Shown here in pieces: positions 36,265 to 46,999 of a DNA stretch of 64,000 bases. The stretch covers positions 1,798,001 through 1,862,000 of the forward strand of contig NZ_CP113068.1 of assembly GCF_026625885.1 (NCBI RefSeq). The letters are read 5' to 3'. This stretch comes from Roseateles sp. SL47. GTDB taxonomy: Bacteria; Pseudomonadota; Gammaproteobacteria; Burkholderiales; Burkholderiaceae_C. The notes beneath the pieces were generated by a model, which had not been told where the DNA came from, did not search any database, and saw only the letters and a program-made list of their open reading frames with translations. Made by a program: the position numbers and the translations under genes. Positions within the stretch are counted from its first letter, which is position 1; every line of letters starts with the position of its first letter.

Positions 36265-37212
36265 TCATCCGAATTGGCGACGGTAGCGGGACGGCGCCGG
36301 CAGCCCCAGCTGACGGAAGTGGCGACGCAAGGATTCGGGCGACCCCAGCCCGGAGAGGTCGGCCACGGCCTCCACATCCAGCTGCGGACGCGTTTCCAGC
36401 AGTTCCTTGGCCAGGCCCACCCGCTCGCGCACCAGCCAGTCCATCAGCGCCAGGCCGGTGCTGGCTTTGAAATGCCGCTGCAAGGAGCGTGGGCTCATAC
36501 CGACATGACGCGCGAGGCTCTCCACGCGATGGTCGTCGCGCGGATGGGCCCGCAGGTGGGCCTGCAGGCGCGCCATCGGGCTGTCGGCGCGGGACGGCAT
36601 GGGGCGCGGCACGAACTGGGCCTGACCGCCTTCCCGCTGCGGCGCCATCACCAGCCGTTGTGCGACGGCATTGGCCACCTGGCTGCCGTGGTCCTTGCGC
36701 ACCAGGTGCATGAGCATGTCCAGGCCGGCGGCCGATCCGGCCGAAGTGATGACCTGGCCCTCGTCGATGTAGAGGGAGGAGGAATCGACCTGGATGGAGG
36801 GGAAGGTGTCGGCCAGCCGCTGCGCATAACGCCAATGGGTCGTTGCGCGGCGGCCCTCCAGCAGCCCGGCATGGGCCAGCACAAAGACACCCGAGCAGAT
36901 GCTGCAGATCCGGGCGCCGCGTGCATGCGCCTTGCGCAGGGCCGCCAGCAGCGGTTCCGGGGCACGTTCCGCCGGGTCGCGCCAGCCGGGCACCACGATG
37001 GTGTCGGCGCGGCGCAGGGCGTTGAGCCCATGGGGGGCCTGGACCTGGATGCCGCCGGTACCGCGCAGCGGACCCGGCTCCACCGCGCAGATCAAATGCT
37101 GATACCAGTCCACCTCCAGCTCCGGACGCTCCAGGGCAAACAGCTCGACGGCGCAGCCGAATTCGAACATGCAGAGGCGGTCATACGCCAGGATCGCGAC
37201 ACGGTGAGGCAT
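36265..37212 (-). CDS. ftrA: GlxA-family transcriptional regulator (DJ-1/PfpI + AraC), FtrA-like
   Basis: A 315-residue regulator with an N-terminal DJ-1/PfpI-like domain (about 1-190; the nucleophile-elbow position reads ARICSICSGVFVLAHAG) and a C-terminal AraC-type helix-turn-helix (about 215-315; VESLARHVGMSPRSLQRHFK and VEAVADLSGLGSPESLRRHF). Divergent from a rhodanese-domain gene over about 146 bases, the pairing usually seen for FtrA. It probably activates that gene; the inducer is unknown. Confidence 0.9.
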   Translation of the reverse strand: MPHRVAILAYDRLCMFEFGCAVELFALERPELEVDWYQHLICAVEPGPLRGTGGIQVQAPHGLNALRRADTIVVPGWRDPAERAPEPLLAALRKAHARGARICSICSGVFVLAHAGLLEGRRATTHWRYAQRLADTFPSIQVDSSSLYIDEGQVITSAGSAAGLDMLMHLVRKDHGSQVANAVAQRLVMAPQREGGQAQFVPRPMPSRADSPMARLQAHLRAHPRDDHRVESLARHVGMSPRSLQRHFKASTGLALMDWLVRERVGLAKELLETRPQLDVEAVADLSGLGSPESLRRHFRQLGLPAPSRYRRQFG

Positions 37213-37358
37213 GGCGTGATCTTACTGATCACTGTCAGAAGCGCCACTGGCCAACAGCGACGGCGACCGGGACACTGACGGACATCACAGCCGTCATGCC
37301 CCCCTGGTGCGACGCCGTTGTGCCCCACCCTTCGTCCTTGTCTGCCCAGGAGCCCTTG

Positions 37359-37763
37359 ATGCCGTCTTTTGTCTCCACGCCCCCCGCCGCCAGCAGTGCC
37401 GAGGCCTTGACTCATTTCGAGCAAGCGCTTCGCTTCGAAACCGACTGCTGGGATGTGCATGCCTCCATGTCTTCCGGGGCGCCCGACTATGTGCTGCTGG
37501 ATGTGCGCAGCCATGAGCTGTTTTCACGCGGCCATGTGCCGGGCGCGCTCAGCCTGCCGCATGGCAAGATCACGGAGGGCAAGCTGGCCCATTACCCGCC
37601 GGACACGCTGTTTGTGGTGTATTGCGCCGGGCCGCATTGCAATGGCGCCCACCGGGGCGCGGCTCGTCTGGCTCGCCTGGGACGGCCGGTCAAGCTCATG
37701 ATTGGCGGCATCACCGGCTGGGTGGATGAGGGCTTTGTCCTGCAGGTGGACGCCGCCCTCTGA
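37359..37763 (+). CDS. Rhodanese-domain protein
   Basis: A 134-residue single-domain sulfurtransferase-like protein. The domain entry YVLLDVRSHELFSRGHVPGA and the active Cys in VVYCAGPHCNGAHRGA (loop CAGPHC) are clear. The ATG at 37359 has AGGAG 8 bases upstream. It is divergent from the FtrA-like regulator and convergent with creA, 26 bases from its stop. Probable role: sulfur transfer or thiol relay in the cytoplasm; substrate unknown. Confidence 0.9.
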   Translation: MPSFVSTPPAASSAEALTHFEQALRFETDCWDVHASMSSGAPDYVLLDVRSHELFSRGHVPGALSLPHGKITEGKLAHYPPDTLFVVYCAGPHCNGAHRGAARLARLGRPVKLMIGGITGWVDEGFVLQVDAAL

Positions 37764-37788
37764 TCGGCGGGGGCAGCCTCCCCTGCGA

Positions 37789-38424
37789 TCACTTCAGCGG
37801 GATCGGCGTGCCACGGTCCACCGGCACGGCCGTGACGCTGTTCTGAGGCGACCCCTCGATCACCCGATCCGAATAGGTCAGGTACACCAGCGTATTGCGC
37901 TTGGGGTCCACCATGCGGACCACCCGCAGCCGTTTGAAGACCAGCGAGCGGCGTTCAGAAAACACTTCTTCCTTGCGTGGCAGCGGCTTGGGGAAGCTCA
38001 CCGGGCCCACCGCGCGACAGGCAATCGATGCTTCGGACTTGTCTTCGGCCAGCCCTAGCGCGCCCTTGACGCCGCCGGTCTTGGCCCGCGACACATAACA
38101 GGTCACGCCCTGCACGCCGGGGTCGTCGTAGGCGTCCACCACGATCTTGTGGTCGGGCCCGATCCACTTGAAGACGGTGTCCACCTCGCCGATGGCGTCG
38201 GATTCGACCGCATGGGCGGCGCCGGGCCCGGCAGCGAGCAAGGCGATCAAGGCGATGCCAGCGGCCGCCATCAGCCCAGACGCGGCCAGCCGTTGGACGA
38301 GCCGGTGCTGGTGCGCAGCGGGCGCGTCCGGTGAAGCGCCTCGATGAAGAGCCGCAGCGCGGGCCTGGATGGGCCGGCGGAGCTGGGTACGGTCAGAACG
38401 CGGATCGTGGGATGAATCAAACAT
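37789..38424 (-). CDS. creA: CreA-family protein
   Basis: A 211-residue protein of the CreA family (function unknown, exported). A cytoplasmic N-terminus of about 40 residues precedes a hydrophobic signal ([22 protein letters not shown]). After it come the CreA hallmarks [38 protein letters not shown] and [13 protein letters not shown]. The ATG at 38424 has GAGGAG 8 bases upstream, but a shorter start nearer the signal is possible. Leftward, convergent with the rhodanese gene. Confidence 0.9.
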   Translation of the reverse strand: MFDSSHDPRSDRTQLRRPIQARAAALHRGASPDAPAAHQHRLVQRLAASGLMAAAGIALIALLAAGPGAAHAVESDAIGEVDTVFKWIGPDHKIVVDAYDDPGVQGVTCYVSRAKTGGVKGALGLAEDKSEASIACRAVGPVSFPKPLPRKEEVFSERRSLVFKRLRVVRMVDPKRNTLVYLTYSDRVIEGSPQNSVTAVPVDRGTPIPLK

Positions 38425-38685
38425 GCGGAGCACTCCTCGAATGCGCCGTTGTAGCACGAGCGTTGCAAGCTGCCAGTGTGGTGCCCGTGTGGTGCCGGAG
38501 CCCCCTGCGGGCACCGGCTTGCCGTCATGATTCGGTTGAGCATCGAACTCAGCCGGCACCGCTCTGCGCTGATCAAGCGCTGGCGCCTACGCCAGGCCGC
38601 CGCGCACTCAAGGTCACCCGCTGCGGCGAGACGCGGCGGCATGGACTGCTGGAGGATTCATGAGCACAAGCATGGGCACCATCCG

Positions 38686-39039
38686 GGCAGCTTCCGGGAT
38701 CCGGCCTTCCTGGCGTCGCTGCGACAGCACCACGTGGGGGTGGTGTTCACCGAGTCGGAGGACTATCCGCCGATGCCGGACCTCACCAGCGATATCGTCT
38801 GCACCCGCATCATGCGCACCCGATCGGCGCTTGTCACCGGCATTGATGACACGGTGCTGGACGGGCTGGCCCGATGCACACGTGCCTGGCAATCCGGACA
38901 TCAGCCCACCGGCCTGGCCCTGATCGACCCCAGCCATGTGCCACCGATGCAGCCGCGTGATGTCTATGTCTTCTTTATCAGCGGAGCCAAGGAGCGCGCA
39001 CCGGCTGCGGCCCAGGCGCTCCTGAGCCGCCTGCGCTGA
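38686..39039 (+). pseudogene. DUF72-family 3' remnant
   Basis: The frame from about 38686 gives FRDPAFLASLRQHHVGVVF, then DYPPMPDLTSDIVCTRIMR and finally DVYVFFISGAKERAPAAAQA, the C-terminal half of DUF72 (YecE-like) proteins. About 130 N-terminal residues, including the family's conserved GTSGWxY start, are absent; upstream sequence in this frame is unrelated and Arg-rich. I therefore read it as a decayed or truncated gene. An 8-bp tandem repeat starts 15 bases after the stop. Confidence 0.7.
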
Positions 39040-39054
39040 TGTCGATGAGGACCT

Positions 39055-39102
39055 GATGCCCTGATGCCCTGATGCCCGGATGCCCGGATGCCCGGATGCC
39101 GC
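39055..39102. repeat. 8-bp tandem repeat GATGCCC(T/G), 6 units
   Basis: Two GATGCCCT, three GATGCCCG and one GATGCCGC unit in direct succession in the intergenic space after the DUF72 remnant. An 8-base unit is not a multiple of three, but no gene crosses it. Likely slippage-derived. Confidence 0.85.
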
Positions 39103-39226
39103 TGACGGTCCCCCGTCTCGCACCTTGACCCAGGGTGTGGACCGCCCGCCACGGCCCGGCGGCAAGCCCGAGTGCGCACGTCTGGTGCGGCAGCCAAAAG
39201 CGGCGGGGCGGCGTTAGGATGTTTTG

Positions 39227-40426
39227 ATGATTCACATCCCCACATTGATGCTGGCCCTGCTCAGCGGATTTGCGATGCTGGGGATTCAGCTTTGGATGGC
39301 GCGCCGCAGCCGGCTGCGTTATCTGGACCTGGGGGTCTGGACCTGGGGCTCCTGGATTCTGCTGCTGGGCTTTTCGATGTTGGCGTCGCGGGTGTTTCTG
39401 CCCACCTGGATTTCGGCGCTGGCAGGGAACGGGCTGATTGCCCTGGGCATCGTGGTGTATTGCGAGGGCATCTACCGGCATGTGCTGGGGCGTTCCATGC
39501 CGCGCTGGTGGTGGTGGTGCGGCCCCGGCGCGGCCTGGTTGCTGACTGCGTGGATGCTGACCTGGCCGCTGTACCTGCGCACGGCCGCCATTTCGCTGGT
39601 CTTTGCGAGCCTGCTGCTGCCGGGCATCGCGGTGCTGCTGAGCGTCGGCTGGCGTTCGGAATATTCCCTGCGCAGCGTGGGCATCACGCTGGTCATGGCG
39701 GCGGCCAGCCTGGTGCTGCGGGCGGTGCATGCCTGGCGCCATCCCGAGGACTATCAGAACCTCATGCAAAGCAGTCTGGGCCAGGGCCTGACCTTCCTCT
39801 TCAGCTTCATCTGCCTGATCGGCGCCGGCTTCGGATTTGTGCTGGCCAATTTTGAACGGGTGGCGCGGCGCATGGAGGACATGGCCTCCATCGATGCGCT
39901 GACCGGCTGCCTCAACCGCGGCACGGCAGACGCACTGCTGCGGCACGAACTGGAGCGCGGTCGCCGCGAATTCCAGCCGGTCGCCTTGGTGCTGCTGGAC
40001 CTCGACCACTTCAAGGTGATCAACGATACCCACGGTCACAGCGCGGGCGACACCGCCCTGCAGTACTTCGTGACCGAAGTGCGGCAACGGCTACGGGCCT
40101 CCGATGTGATGGGCCGCTGGGGCGGGGAGGAGTTCGTGCTCGTACTGCCCGGCACCGACACGGTGGGGGCCACACGCCTGGTGGAGCAGATCCGCGAGGG
40201 CGTGGCCGCGCTGCAGATCCGCCATGACGGTGGGGAGCCCTTTGGCCTGACCGTCTCCGCCGGCATCGCGGTGGCCCAGCCCGTGCAGCAACTCGGCGCG
40301 GAGCAACTCTTCACGAGGGCCGATCAGGCGCTGTATGTCGCCAAGGGCGAAGGGCGCAATCGCGTGCATGTCTATCAAGAAGGCATGACCAGCCGGGCGC
40401 ATCCCCAGGATCCCGCAACGGCTTGA
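39227..40426 (+). CDS. Membrane diguanylate cyclase (GGDEF)
   Basis: Makes c-di-GMP from two GTP. A 399-residue protein with six or seven membrane helices (about 1-210) and an intact GGDEF domain (about 220-385): RWGGEEF signature, metal-binding DLDHFKVIND, and the I-site RASD five residues before GGEEF, so product inhibition is expected. The ATG at 39227 follows AGGA; a TTG three bases earlier is possible. General layout resembles the degenerate GGDEF protein at 34980-36161, with a different sensor. Signal unknown. Confidence 0.93.
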   Translation: MIHIPTLMLALLSGFAMLGIQLWMARRSRLRYLDLGVWTWGSWILLLGFSMLASRVFLPTWISALAGNGLIALGIVVYCEGIYRHVLGRSMPRWWWWCGPGAAWLLTAWMLTWPLYLRTAAISLVFASLLLPGIAVLLSVGWRSEYSLRSVGITLVMAAASLVLRAVHAWRHPEDYQNLMQSSLGQGLTFLFSFICLIGAGFGFVLANFERVARRMEDMASIDALTGCLNRGTADALLRHELERGRREFQPVALVLLDLDHFKVINDTHGHSAGDTALQYFVTEVRQRLRASDVMGRWGGEEFVLVLPGTDTVGATRLVEQIREGVAALQIRHDGGEPFGLTVSAGIAVAQPVQQLGAEQLFTRADQALYVAKGEGRNRVHVYQEGMTSRAHPQDPATA

Positions 40427-40463
40427 ACCCAGGGCCTGAGCAAGCGTCGTCTATGCTTGGCCC

Positions 40464-41582
40464 ATGGCCCGAACCTCACACTCCTCCACCTCCTTCCTGG
40501 CTCGTCTGCCTGCGGCGCTTCCCCTCTGGACCTTGCTGTCTCCGGTCGCTGCCGTCGCGGGCCTTTTGGGGCTGGGCAACAGCGGCAGCTGGATGGTGCT
40601 GTCGCTGGTCAGCGTGCTGCTGATCGCGGCGGTGCTGGCTGCCGTACACCATGCGGAGGTGGTGGCCCACCGCGTGGGTGAGCCGTATGGCTCGCTGGTG
40701 TTGGCCGTGGCGGTCACCATCATCGAAGTGGCGTTGATCGTGTCGCTGATGCTGGCCGGCGGCGAATCCACCAACACGCTGGCGCGGGACACGGTGTTTT
40801 CCGCCATCATGATCGTGTGCAACGGTGTGCTGGGCCTTTGCATCTTGGTGGGCGGCTGGAAGCATCAGGTGCTGAAGTTCCGTGTGGACGGCACCAGCCC
40901 CACCCTGGCCGTGCTGGCCGCCTTGTCGGTGCTGACGCTGGTGCTGCCGGCCTTCACCACCAGCTCCCCCGGGCCGACCTTCACCCGTACCCAGCTCTTC
41001 TTCGCCGGGGCGGTGTCCCTGGTGCTGTATGGGGCTTTCGTGTTTGTGCAGGCCATCCGCCACCGCGATTACTTCCTGCCGGAGACCGGCGCGGATGACC
41101 AGCATGCACATGCGGAGCCGCCCAGCAACCAGGTGGCGCTGGTCAGCCTGGCCCTGTTGATGGGCTGCCTGGTGGGGGTGGTGGGGCTGGCGAAACTGCT
41201 GGCCCCCACCATTGAGCAGGCGGTGAGCGGCATCGGTGCGCCGCCGTCGCTGGTGGGCGTGATCGTGGCGCTGCTGGTGCTGCTGCCGGAAACCCTCGCG
41301 GCGGTGCGGGCGGCGCTTCACAACCGGCTGCAGACCAGCCTCAACCTGGCCTTGGGATCGGGCCTGGCCAGCATCGGCCTCACCATCCCGACGGTGGCGG
41401 TGCTCTCGCCGCTGTTCCCGCATTCGCTGGTGCTGGGCCTGTCGCCTTTGAGCATGGTGCTGCTGTTTCTCACCTTTCTGGTGGGCGGGCTGACCCTGGG
41501 CGGGGGACGGGCCACCGTGCTGCAGGGGGCCGTCCACCTGGTGGTGTTTGCCGTGTTCCTGTTCCTGGCGGTGATTCCCTGA
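40464..41582 (+). CDS. chaA: Calcium/cation:proton antiporter ChaA
   Basis: Inner-membrane exchanger of the CaCA superfamily, 372 residues, about eleven hydrophobic segments in two halves. Both alpha-repeat motifs are present: GEPYGSLVLAVAVTIIEVAL in the first half and LLPETLAAVRAALHNRLQTS in the second, each with the acidic residue for ion binding. A His/acid-rich loop (DDQHAHAEPP) joins the halves. The stop codon abuts the stop of the convergent chemoreceptor gene with no gap. Confidence 0.92.
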   Translation: MARTSHSSTSFLARLPAALPLWTLLSPVAAVAGLLGLGNSGSWMVLSLVSVLLIAAVLAAVHHAEVVAHRVGEPYGSLVLAVAVTIIEVALIVSLMLAGGESTNTLARDTVFSAIMIVCNGVLGLCILVGGWKHQVLKFRVDGTSPTLAVLAALSVLTLVLPAFTTSSPGPTFTRTQLFFAGAVSLVLYGAFVFVQAIRHRDYFLPETGADDQHAHAEPPSNQVALVSLALLMGCLVGVVGLAKLLAPTIEQAVSGIGAPPSLVGVIVALLVLLPETLAAVRAALHNRLQTSLNLALGSGLASIGLTIPTVAVLSPLFPHSLVLGLSPLSMVLLFLTFLVGGLTLGGGRATVLQGAVHLVVFAVFLFLAVIP

Positions 41583-43139
41583 TCAATGACGCGCCAGACG
41601 GAAGGCACTCACCAGTTCATTGAGCTGTTGCGCCTGGTTCTGCAGGGACCCGGCTGCGGCGGCTGATTCCTCGACCAGCGCTGCATTCTGCTGCGTCATT
41701 TCATCCAGGCGCTGCACAGCCACGTTCACCTGGCCGATACCACCGCTCTGCTCCGAGGCAGCGGTGGCGATCTCGTTGACGATTTCCGCCACGCGGCGCA
41801 CGCCCTGAACGATCTCGCTCATGGCCTCGCCGGCATCCGTCACCAGCCGGGTGCCCGACGCCACCCGGTCCACGCTCTCGCCGATCAGCATCTTGATCTC
41901 CTTGGCAGCCGTGGCGCTGCGTTGGGCCAGGGCCCGCACCTCGCCGGCCACCACTGCAAATCCGCGCCCCTGCTCCCCGGCCCGCGCGGCCTCCACGGCG
42001 GCGTTCAGCGCCAGGATGTTGGTCTGGAAGGCAATGCCATCGATCACGCCGATGATGTCGCTGATCTTGCGCGAGCTGGTTTCGATCTGCTGCATCACCT
42101 GCACCACTTCGCCGACCACGGCGCCGCCCTTGGAGGCAGAGCTGCGGGCCTCGCTGACCAGTTCGTTGGCCTGACGGGCTGAACTGGCGGTGTGCGCGAC
42201 GGTGCCGGTCAGCTCTTCCAGGGACGATGCGGTCTCTTGCAGATTGGAAGCGGTGGATTCGGTCCGTGCTGACAGGTCCTGATTGCCGGTGGCGATCTCG
42301 CGGGTGGCCACATTGATGGTCTCCGTGCCTTCGCGCACCTGGCTCACCATCAGGCGCAGCGAATCCTGCATGCGGCTGAGTTCTCGCAGCAGCACACCGA
42401 TTTCGTCGCTGCGTTCAACGTGGATGTCCTGGCTCAGGTCGCCGCTGGCAATCGTCGCGGCCACCGCGCCGGCATGCACCATCGGGGCCCGCACCGAACG
42501 GGTGATGCGCCATGCGATGACGATGCCCAGCACAACGGCCAGGGCGGTGAGGACCAGCATCAGCGTGGCGGCCTGCTGGGCCTGCACCGCCTGCTGCTTG
42601 GCAAAGGCGTCGGTGTCTTCCGCAATCAGCGAGGCCAGCTTGTCCACGCTGGACAGGTACTCCGCCGCAACGGGCGCGAGGGTCTGATCCACCTGGCGCT
42701 GGCCGGCGGAGGGATCGGCCTTGATGGCCTCCATGACCGACTTGCGGATGTCCACGTAACGCTTGCGCGCCTGAGCAATGACGGCCAGCTGGGCCTTCTG
42801 CTCCGAATCAGCGATGCCGCGCTCCAGCGTGGCCTGCAGTTCGTTGATGCGCTCGGTGGTCTTTGCCATCTGGCCGCCCAGATAGTCGCTGAGCTGCTGT
42901 TGGCCGCCGGACTTGGCCATGGACATCACCCGGTTGAGGTTGAGCTCGGTCGCGCCTCGCCACTGGAACGCCAGGGTGCGCCGTTGCTCTTGTTCGTGCA
43001 GGGCATCGCTGAGGCGCATCATCTCGCGCAGTTTGTACACCCCGACGCCGGTCATCAGCGCCGCCATCACCAGCACCGCCGCAAAGCCGACCTGCAGCAG
43101 CGTGGTGATCTTCATCCGGTTGAGTCTTTGGAACAGCAT
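41583..43139 (-). CDS. Methyl-accepting chemotaxis protein
   Basis: Chemoreceptor of 518 residues: membrane segment 1 (about 15-35), a periplasmic four-helix-type ligand domain (about 36-190), membrane segment 2, HAMP, and the cytoplasmic signalling hairpin with the conserved tip [20 protein letters not shown] (quoted to 20). Its C-terminus lacks the NWETF-type pentapeptide. The ATG at 43139 has GGGGG upstream. It is read leftward, alone; a promoter-like TTGCAG-18-CATAAT sits at 43176-43205. Ligand unknown. Confidence 0.93.
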   Translation of the reverse strand: MLFQRLNRMKITTLLQVGFAAVLVMAALMTGVGVYKLREMMRLSDALHEQEQRRTLAFQWRGATELNLNRVMSMAKSGGQQQLSDYLGGQMAKTTERINELQATLERGIADSEQKAQLAVIAQARKRYVDIRKSVMEAIKADPSAGQRQVDQTLAPVAAEYLSSVDKLASLIAEDTDAFAKQQAVQAQQAATLMLVLTALAVVLGIVIAWRITRSVRAPMVHAGAVAATIASGDLSQDIHVERSDEIGVLLRELSRMQDSLRLMVSQVREGTETINVATREIATGNQDLSARTESTASNLQETASSLEELTGTVAHTASSARQANELVSEARSSASKGGAVVGEVVQVMQQIETSSRKISDIIGVIDGIAFQTNILALNAAVEAARAGEQGRGFAVVAGEVRALAQRSATAAKEIKMLIGESVDRVASGTRLVTDAGEAMSEIVQGVRRVAEIVNEIATAASEQSGGIGQVNVAVQRLDEMTQQNAALVEESAAAAGSLQNQAQQLNELVSAFRLARH

Positions 43140-43466
43140 GGAGACCCCCAACGTCGTTTGATCTATGTACGATCGATTATGGGAGTGGCGTTTGCCGCGC
43201 TGCAAGCGGCGGCGCCCCCGTGGCTGCGGCACTTGTCACGGCGGCAGTGACCGTTGGGCACGGACTTTTCCCCGATCTACGGGGGAAACGTTGTCATCGG
43301 GCCGCGAGTGCCGTGGGGCAGCACACGCGACCCGCTTGAACACCCGCACCAGGCTGGTTGGTTGCTCCATCAACGCTGCCTGTTGGCGCCGAGCGCCGCC
43401 CCCAGCCGGACCGTTTCATCGATGCTTGAACCCACCTGGCGCTCTTGCAGGTCGCCACCGGAGGGC
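43140..43466. other. Intergenic region with promoter-like sequence
   Basis: 327 bases without a credible gene between the chemoreceptor start and the icmF stop. On the minus strand TTGCAG (43205-43200), an 18-base spacer and CATAAT (43181-43176) could be a sigma70-type promoter for the chemoreceptor. No flagellar sigma28 consensus was recognised, and no terminator for icmF is obvious. Confidence 0.4.
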
Positions 43467-46400
43467 TTACATGCTGCGGCGGTACTGGCCGCCGACCTCG
43501 AAAAGCGCCGCCGTGATCTGGCCCAGCGAGCACACCCGCACGGCGTCCATCAGCACCTCGAACACGTTGCCGTTGTCGATCACCGCCTGCTGCAGGCGCT
43601 GCAGCAGGGCCGGGCTGTGGGCCGCGTGGCGGGTCTGGAAGTCCGCCAGGCGCTGCAACTGGCTGGTTTTTTCCTGCTCGGTGGAGCGCGCCAGCTCGAT
43701 GTGTTCAGGCACCGGATCACCCTGCGGATTGCGGAAGGTGTTCACACCGATGATGGGGTATTCGCCGGTGTGCTTGAGCATCTCGTAGTGCATCGATTCC
43801 TCCTGGATGCGGCCGCGCTGGTAGCCGGTCTCCATCGCACCCAGCACGCCCCCCCGCTCGGCAATGCGTTCGAATTCTGTCAGCACCGCCTCTTCCACCA
43901 GTTCGGTCAGCTCTTCGATGATGAAGGCACCCTGGCTCGGATTCTCGTTCTTGGCCAGTCCCCATTCCCGATTGATGATCAACTGGATGGCCATGGCGCG
44001 GCGCACCGATTCTTCGGTCGGTGTGGTGATGGCTTCGTCGTAGGCGTTGGTGTGCAGGGAGTTGCAGTTGTCGTAGATGGCAATCAGCGCCTGCAGCGTG
44101 GTGCGGATGTCGTTGAACGCGATCTCCTGCGCATGCAGGCTGCGACCGGAGGTCTGCACGTGGTACTTCAGCTTCTGGCTGCGCTCGTTGGCACCATAAC
44201 GGTCCCGCATGGCCACGGCCCAGATGCGGCGGGCCACACGGCCAAGCACGGTGTATTCCGGGTCCATGCCATTGCTGAAGAAAAAGCTGAGGTTGGGCGC
44301 GAAGTCGTCGATGTGCATGCCTCGCGCCAGATACGCCTCCACAAAGGTGAAGCCGTTGGAGAGGGTGAAGGCCAGCTGAGAGATCGGGTTCGCGCCCGCT
44401 TCGGCAATGTGGTAGCCGCTGATCGACACCGAGTAGAAGTTGCGCACGTTGCGCCGTACAAAGTAGTCGGCGATGTCGCCCATCACCTTGAGCGAGAACT
44501 CGGTCGAGAAAATGCAGGTGTTCTGGCCCTGGTCTTCCTTGAGGATGTCGGCCTGCACCGTGCCTCGCACCTGGGACAACACGGTGGCCCGGAGGGCAGC
44601 GTCTTCGTCGGGCCTGGGGGCGCGCCCCTGCTCGGCCTTGAAGCGGTCCAGCCGCTGATCGATGGCCGTGTTCATGAACATCGCCAGGAGGGTGGGCGCC
44701 GGGCCATTGATGGTCATGGAGACGGAGGTGGCCGGATCACACAGGTCAAAGCCGTCGTACAACACTTTCATATCGTCCAGCGTGGCGATGCTCACGCCGG
44801 AGTTGCCGACCTTGCCGTAGATGTCCGGCCGGGGCGCGGGATCGGCGCCGTACAGCGTGACGGAATCAAAGGCGGTGGACAGGCGCTTGGCCGGCATGCC
44901 CTCCGAGACAAGCTTGAAGCGGCGGTTGGTGCGGAAGGCATCCCCTTCACCGGCAAACATCCGCGTGGGATCTTCCCCTTCCCGCTTGAACGGGAACACA
45001 CCTGCGGTGAACGGGAAATAGCCCGGCAGGTTCTCCAGCATCAGCCACTTCAGCAGTTCGCCATGGTCTTCATAACCCGGCAGCACCACCTTGCGCACAC
45101 GCGTGCCTGAAAGGCTGGTGGAGACCAGCGACGTGCGCTGTTCACGGTCGCGGATCTTCACCACGAATTCGTCACCGGCATAGGCCTGCTGCACGTCGGG
45201 CCAGCGGGCCAGCAACTGGCGGGCGTCGGCATCCAGACGGGCCTGGCGCTCTTCGGCCAGGCTCTGCAGGGCGCTGACGTCGGCCCCGGCCTGCGCCTGC
45301 GTGAGCATGGTGGCGCTGGCCTGGAGCTGCTGCACTTCACGGGCCAGCCGCGCCTGGGCACGTGCGCGCCGCTTGTAGCCCCGCACCGCATCGGCAATCT
45401 CGGCCAGATAACGGGCACGGGCCGGTGGGACGATGGGGGTCTGATGGGTGCTGAACCGGGTGGGGGCCACGGGCAGACGGCCACCGGTGAGCGAAAGCCC
45501 CAGCTCGGCCAGCCGTGGCTTGAGGGCCTGATACAGCGCGGTCACGCCGTCATCGTTGAAGCGGCTGGCCATGGTGCCGAACACCGGCATCTCCTCGGGC
45601 TTGCGGCCCCAGGCTTCGCGGTTGCGCTGCACCTGCTTGGCGACATCACGCCAGGCATCGGCAGCGCCCTTGCGATCGAACTTGTTGATGGCCACGAACT
45701 CGGCAAAGTCGAGCATGTCGATCTTCTCGAGCTGGCTGGCCGCACCGAATTCGGGCGTCATCACATACATCGGAACATCCACATGCGGCACGATGGCGGC
45801 GTCACCCTGGCCGATGCCGGATGTCTCCACAATCACCAGATCAAAGCCAGCCACCTTGGCCGCAGCGATCACATCCGGCAGTGCCTTGGAGATTTCCGAG
45901 CCGAAGTCCCGCGTGGCCAGGGAGCGCATGTACACCCGCGGGCCTGCCGCCCACGGACTGATGGCATTCATGCGGATCCGGTCACCCAGCAGCGCGCCGC
46001 CGCTCTTGCGCCGGGAGGGGTCGATGGAGATCACGGCCACACGCAGCCGGTCGTCCTCATCCAGCCGCAGGCGACGGATCAATTCGTCGGTCAGGCTGGA
46101 TTTGCCAGCGCCACCCGTGCCCGTGATGCCCAGCACGGGCACGCGCACACCCGCAGCGTGATCGCGCAGGGCCTGGGTGAACGTGTGGAAGTCCGGATCG
46201 GACTGCTCGTTCTCCAAGGCGGTGATGGTGCGGGCCAGGGCCCGCCAGGCGGCTTCATCATGGCCCTGCAGCGATTCCAGCCGATAGGGGGCCTGTGCAG
46301 CCAGGGCCCGATCGCAGCGCATCAGCATCTCGCCGATCATGCCCTGCAGGCCCATGCGCTGCCCATCTTCGGGGCTGTAGATGCGCACGCCATGTTGGTT

Positions 46401-46760
46401 CAGGTCGCGGATCTCGGCCGGCACGATCACACCGCCGCCGCCACCGAACACCTGGATGCCCTCACCGCCGCGCTGCTTCAGCAGCTCGACCATGTACTTG
46501 AAGTATTCAACATGGCCGCCCTGGTAGCTGCTGACGGCAATGCCCTGGGCATCTTCCTGGAGCGCAGCGGTCACCACTTCATCCACCGAGCGGTTGTGCC
46601 CCAGGTGGATCACCTCGGCGCCCATGCCCTGCAGAATGCGCCGCATGATGTTGATCGCCGCATCGTGCCCGTCAAACAGGCTGGCGGCGGTCACGAAGCG
46701 GACCTTGTGGGTGGGGCGGTACTCGGCCAGGGCCTGGTACTCGGCGGACAGCTCGGTCAT
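43467..46760 (-). CDS. icmF: Fused isobutyryl-CoA mutase IcmF (B12-dependent, with GTPase chaperone)
   Basis: Adenosylcobalamin-dependent rearrangement of isobutyryl-CoA and n-butyryl-CoA. The 1097-residue chain has the fused order: B12-binding domain (about 20-150, with [14 protein letters not shown] and [12 protein letters not shown]), a MeaI-type G-protein chaperone (about 200-470, P-loop [45 protein letters not shown]) and the mutase barrel (about 560-1090). This order separates IcmF from ordinary methylmalonyl-CoA mutase. The ATG at 46760 has GGAG upstream; the long upstream frame crosses the promoter and is not coding. A LiuR-like motif overlaps its promoter, consistent with branched-chain or acyl-CoA control. 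Confidence 0.94.
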   Translation of the reverse strand: MTELSAEYQALAEYRPTHKVRFVTAASLFDGHDAAINIMRRILQGMGAEVIHLGHNRSVDEVVTAALQEDAQGIAVSSYQGGHVEYFKYMVELLKQRGGEGIQVFGGGGGVIVPAEIRDLNQHGVRIYSPEDGQRMGLQGMIGEMLMRCDRALAAQAPYRLESLQGHDEAAWRALARTITALENEQSDPDFHTFTQALRDHAAGVRVPVLGITGTGGAGKSSLTDELIRRLRLDEDDRLRVAVISIDPSRRKSGGALLGDRIRMNAISPWAAGPRVYMRSLATRDFGSEISKALPDVIAAAKVAGFDLVIVETSGIGQGDAAIVPHVDVPMYVMTPEFGAASQLEKIDMLDFAEFVAINKFDRKGAADAWRDVAKQVQRNREAWGRKPEEMPVFGTMASRFNDDGVTALYQALKPRLAELGLSLTGGRLPVAPTRFSTHQTPIVPPARARYLAEIADAVRGYKRRARAQARLAREVQQLQASATMLTQAQAGADVSALQSLAEERQARLDADARQLLARWPDVQQAYAGDEFVVKIRDREQRTSLVSTSLSGTRVRKVVLPGYEDHGELLKWLMLENLPGYFPFTAGVFPFKREGEDPTRMFAGEGDAFRTNRRFKLVSEGMPAKRLSTAFDSVTLYGADPAPRPDIYGKVGNSGVSIATLDDMKVLYDGFDLCDPATSVSMTINGPAPTLLAMFMNTAIDQRLDRFKAEQGRAPRPDEDAALRATVLSQVRGTVQADILKEDQGQNTCIFSTEFSLKVMGDIADYFVRRNVRNFYSVSISGYHIAEAGANPISQLAFTLSNGFTFVEAYLARGMHIDDFAPNLSFFFSNGMDPEYTVLGRVARRIWAVAMRDRYGANERSQKLKYHVQTSGRSLHAQEIAFNDIRTTLQALIAIYDNCNSLHTNAYDEAITTPTEESVRRAMAIQLIINREWGLAKNENPSQGAFIIEELTELVEEAVLTEFERIAERGGVLGAMETGYQRGRIQEESMHYEMLKHTGEYPIIGVNTFRNPQGDPVPEHIELARSTEQEKTSQLQRLADFQTRHAAHSPALLQRLQQAVIDNGNVFEVLMDAVRVCSLGQITAALFEVGGQYRRSM

Positions 46761-46846
46761 GGGTAGTCTCCAGCACGGCCACCCGCGTCCGTCATGCTTG
46801 CGGACTGTGCCGCTCGTGGCGGCGCTGGGTGTTCCGGTTGCGCTTG

Positions 46847-46876
46847 ATTCTAGGCGCCGATTGACGTTAACGTAAA
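46847..46876 (-). promoter_or_regulatory. icmF promoter candidate with overlapping LiuR-like site
   Basis: On the minus strand TTTACG (46876-46871), an 18-base spacer, TAGAAT (46852-46847), about 85 bases before the ATG. The sequence TTGACGTTAACGTAAAC (46861-46877 on the plus strand) has the ACGT-T-ACGT pattern of LiuR/MerR-type sites and covers the -35 and spacer, the usual place for MerR-family activators. Confidence 0.5.
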
Positions 46877-46883
46877 CGGTATC

Positions 46884-46899
46884 CGAGGGTATACCCTCG
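46884..46899. promoter_or_regulatory. Perfect 16-bp palindrome CGAGGGTATACCCTCG
   Basis: A perfect self-complementary 16-mer, seven bases upstream (relative to icmF) of the LiuR-like motif and 100 bases before the ANTAR gene on the other strand. Size and symmetry fit a dimeric repressor or activator site; no regulator is assigned. Confidence 0.5.
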
Positions 46900-46999
46900 A
46901 TGGAATCACACAGAGAGAGGGCGAGCGCGGGGGCCGGTGCAGCGAGGGGCTTGAAGATGTTGCCGGGCGGGACGGCATGAAACTTGCGCCGCGCCGGTC

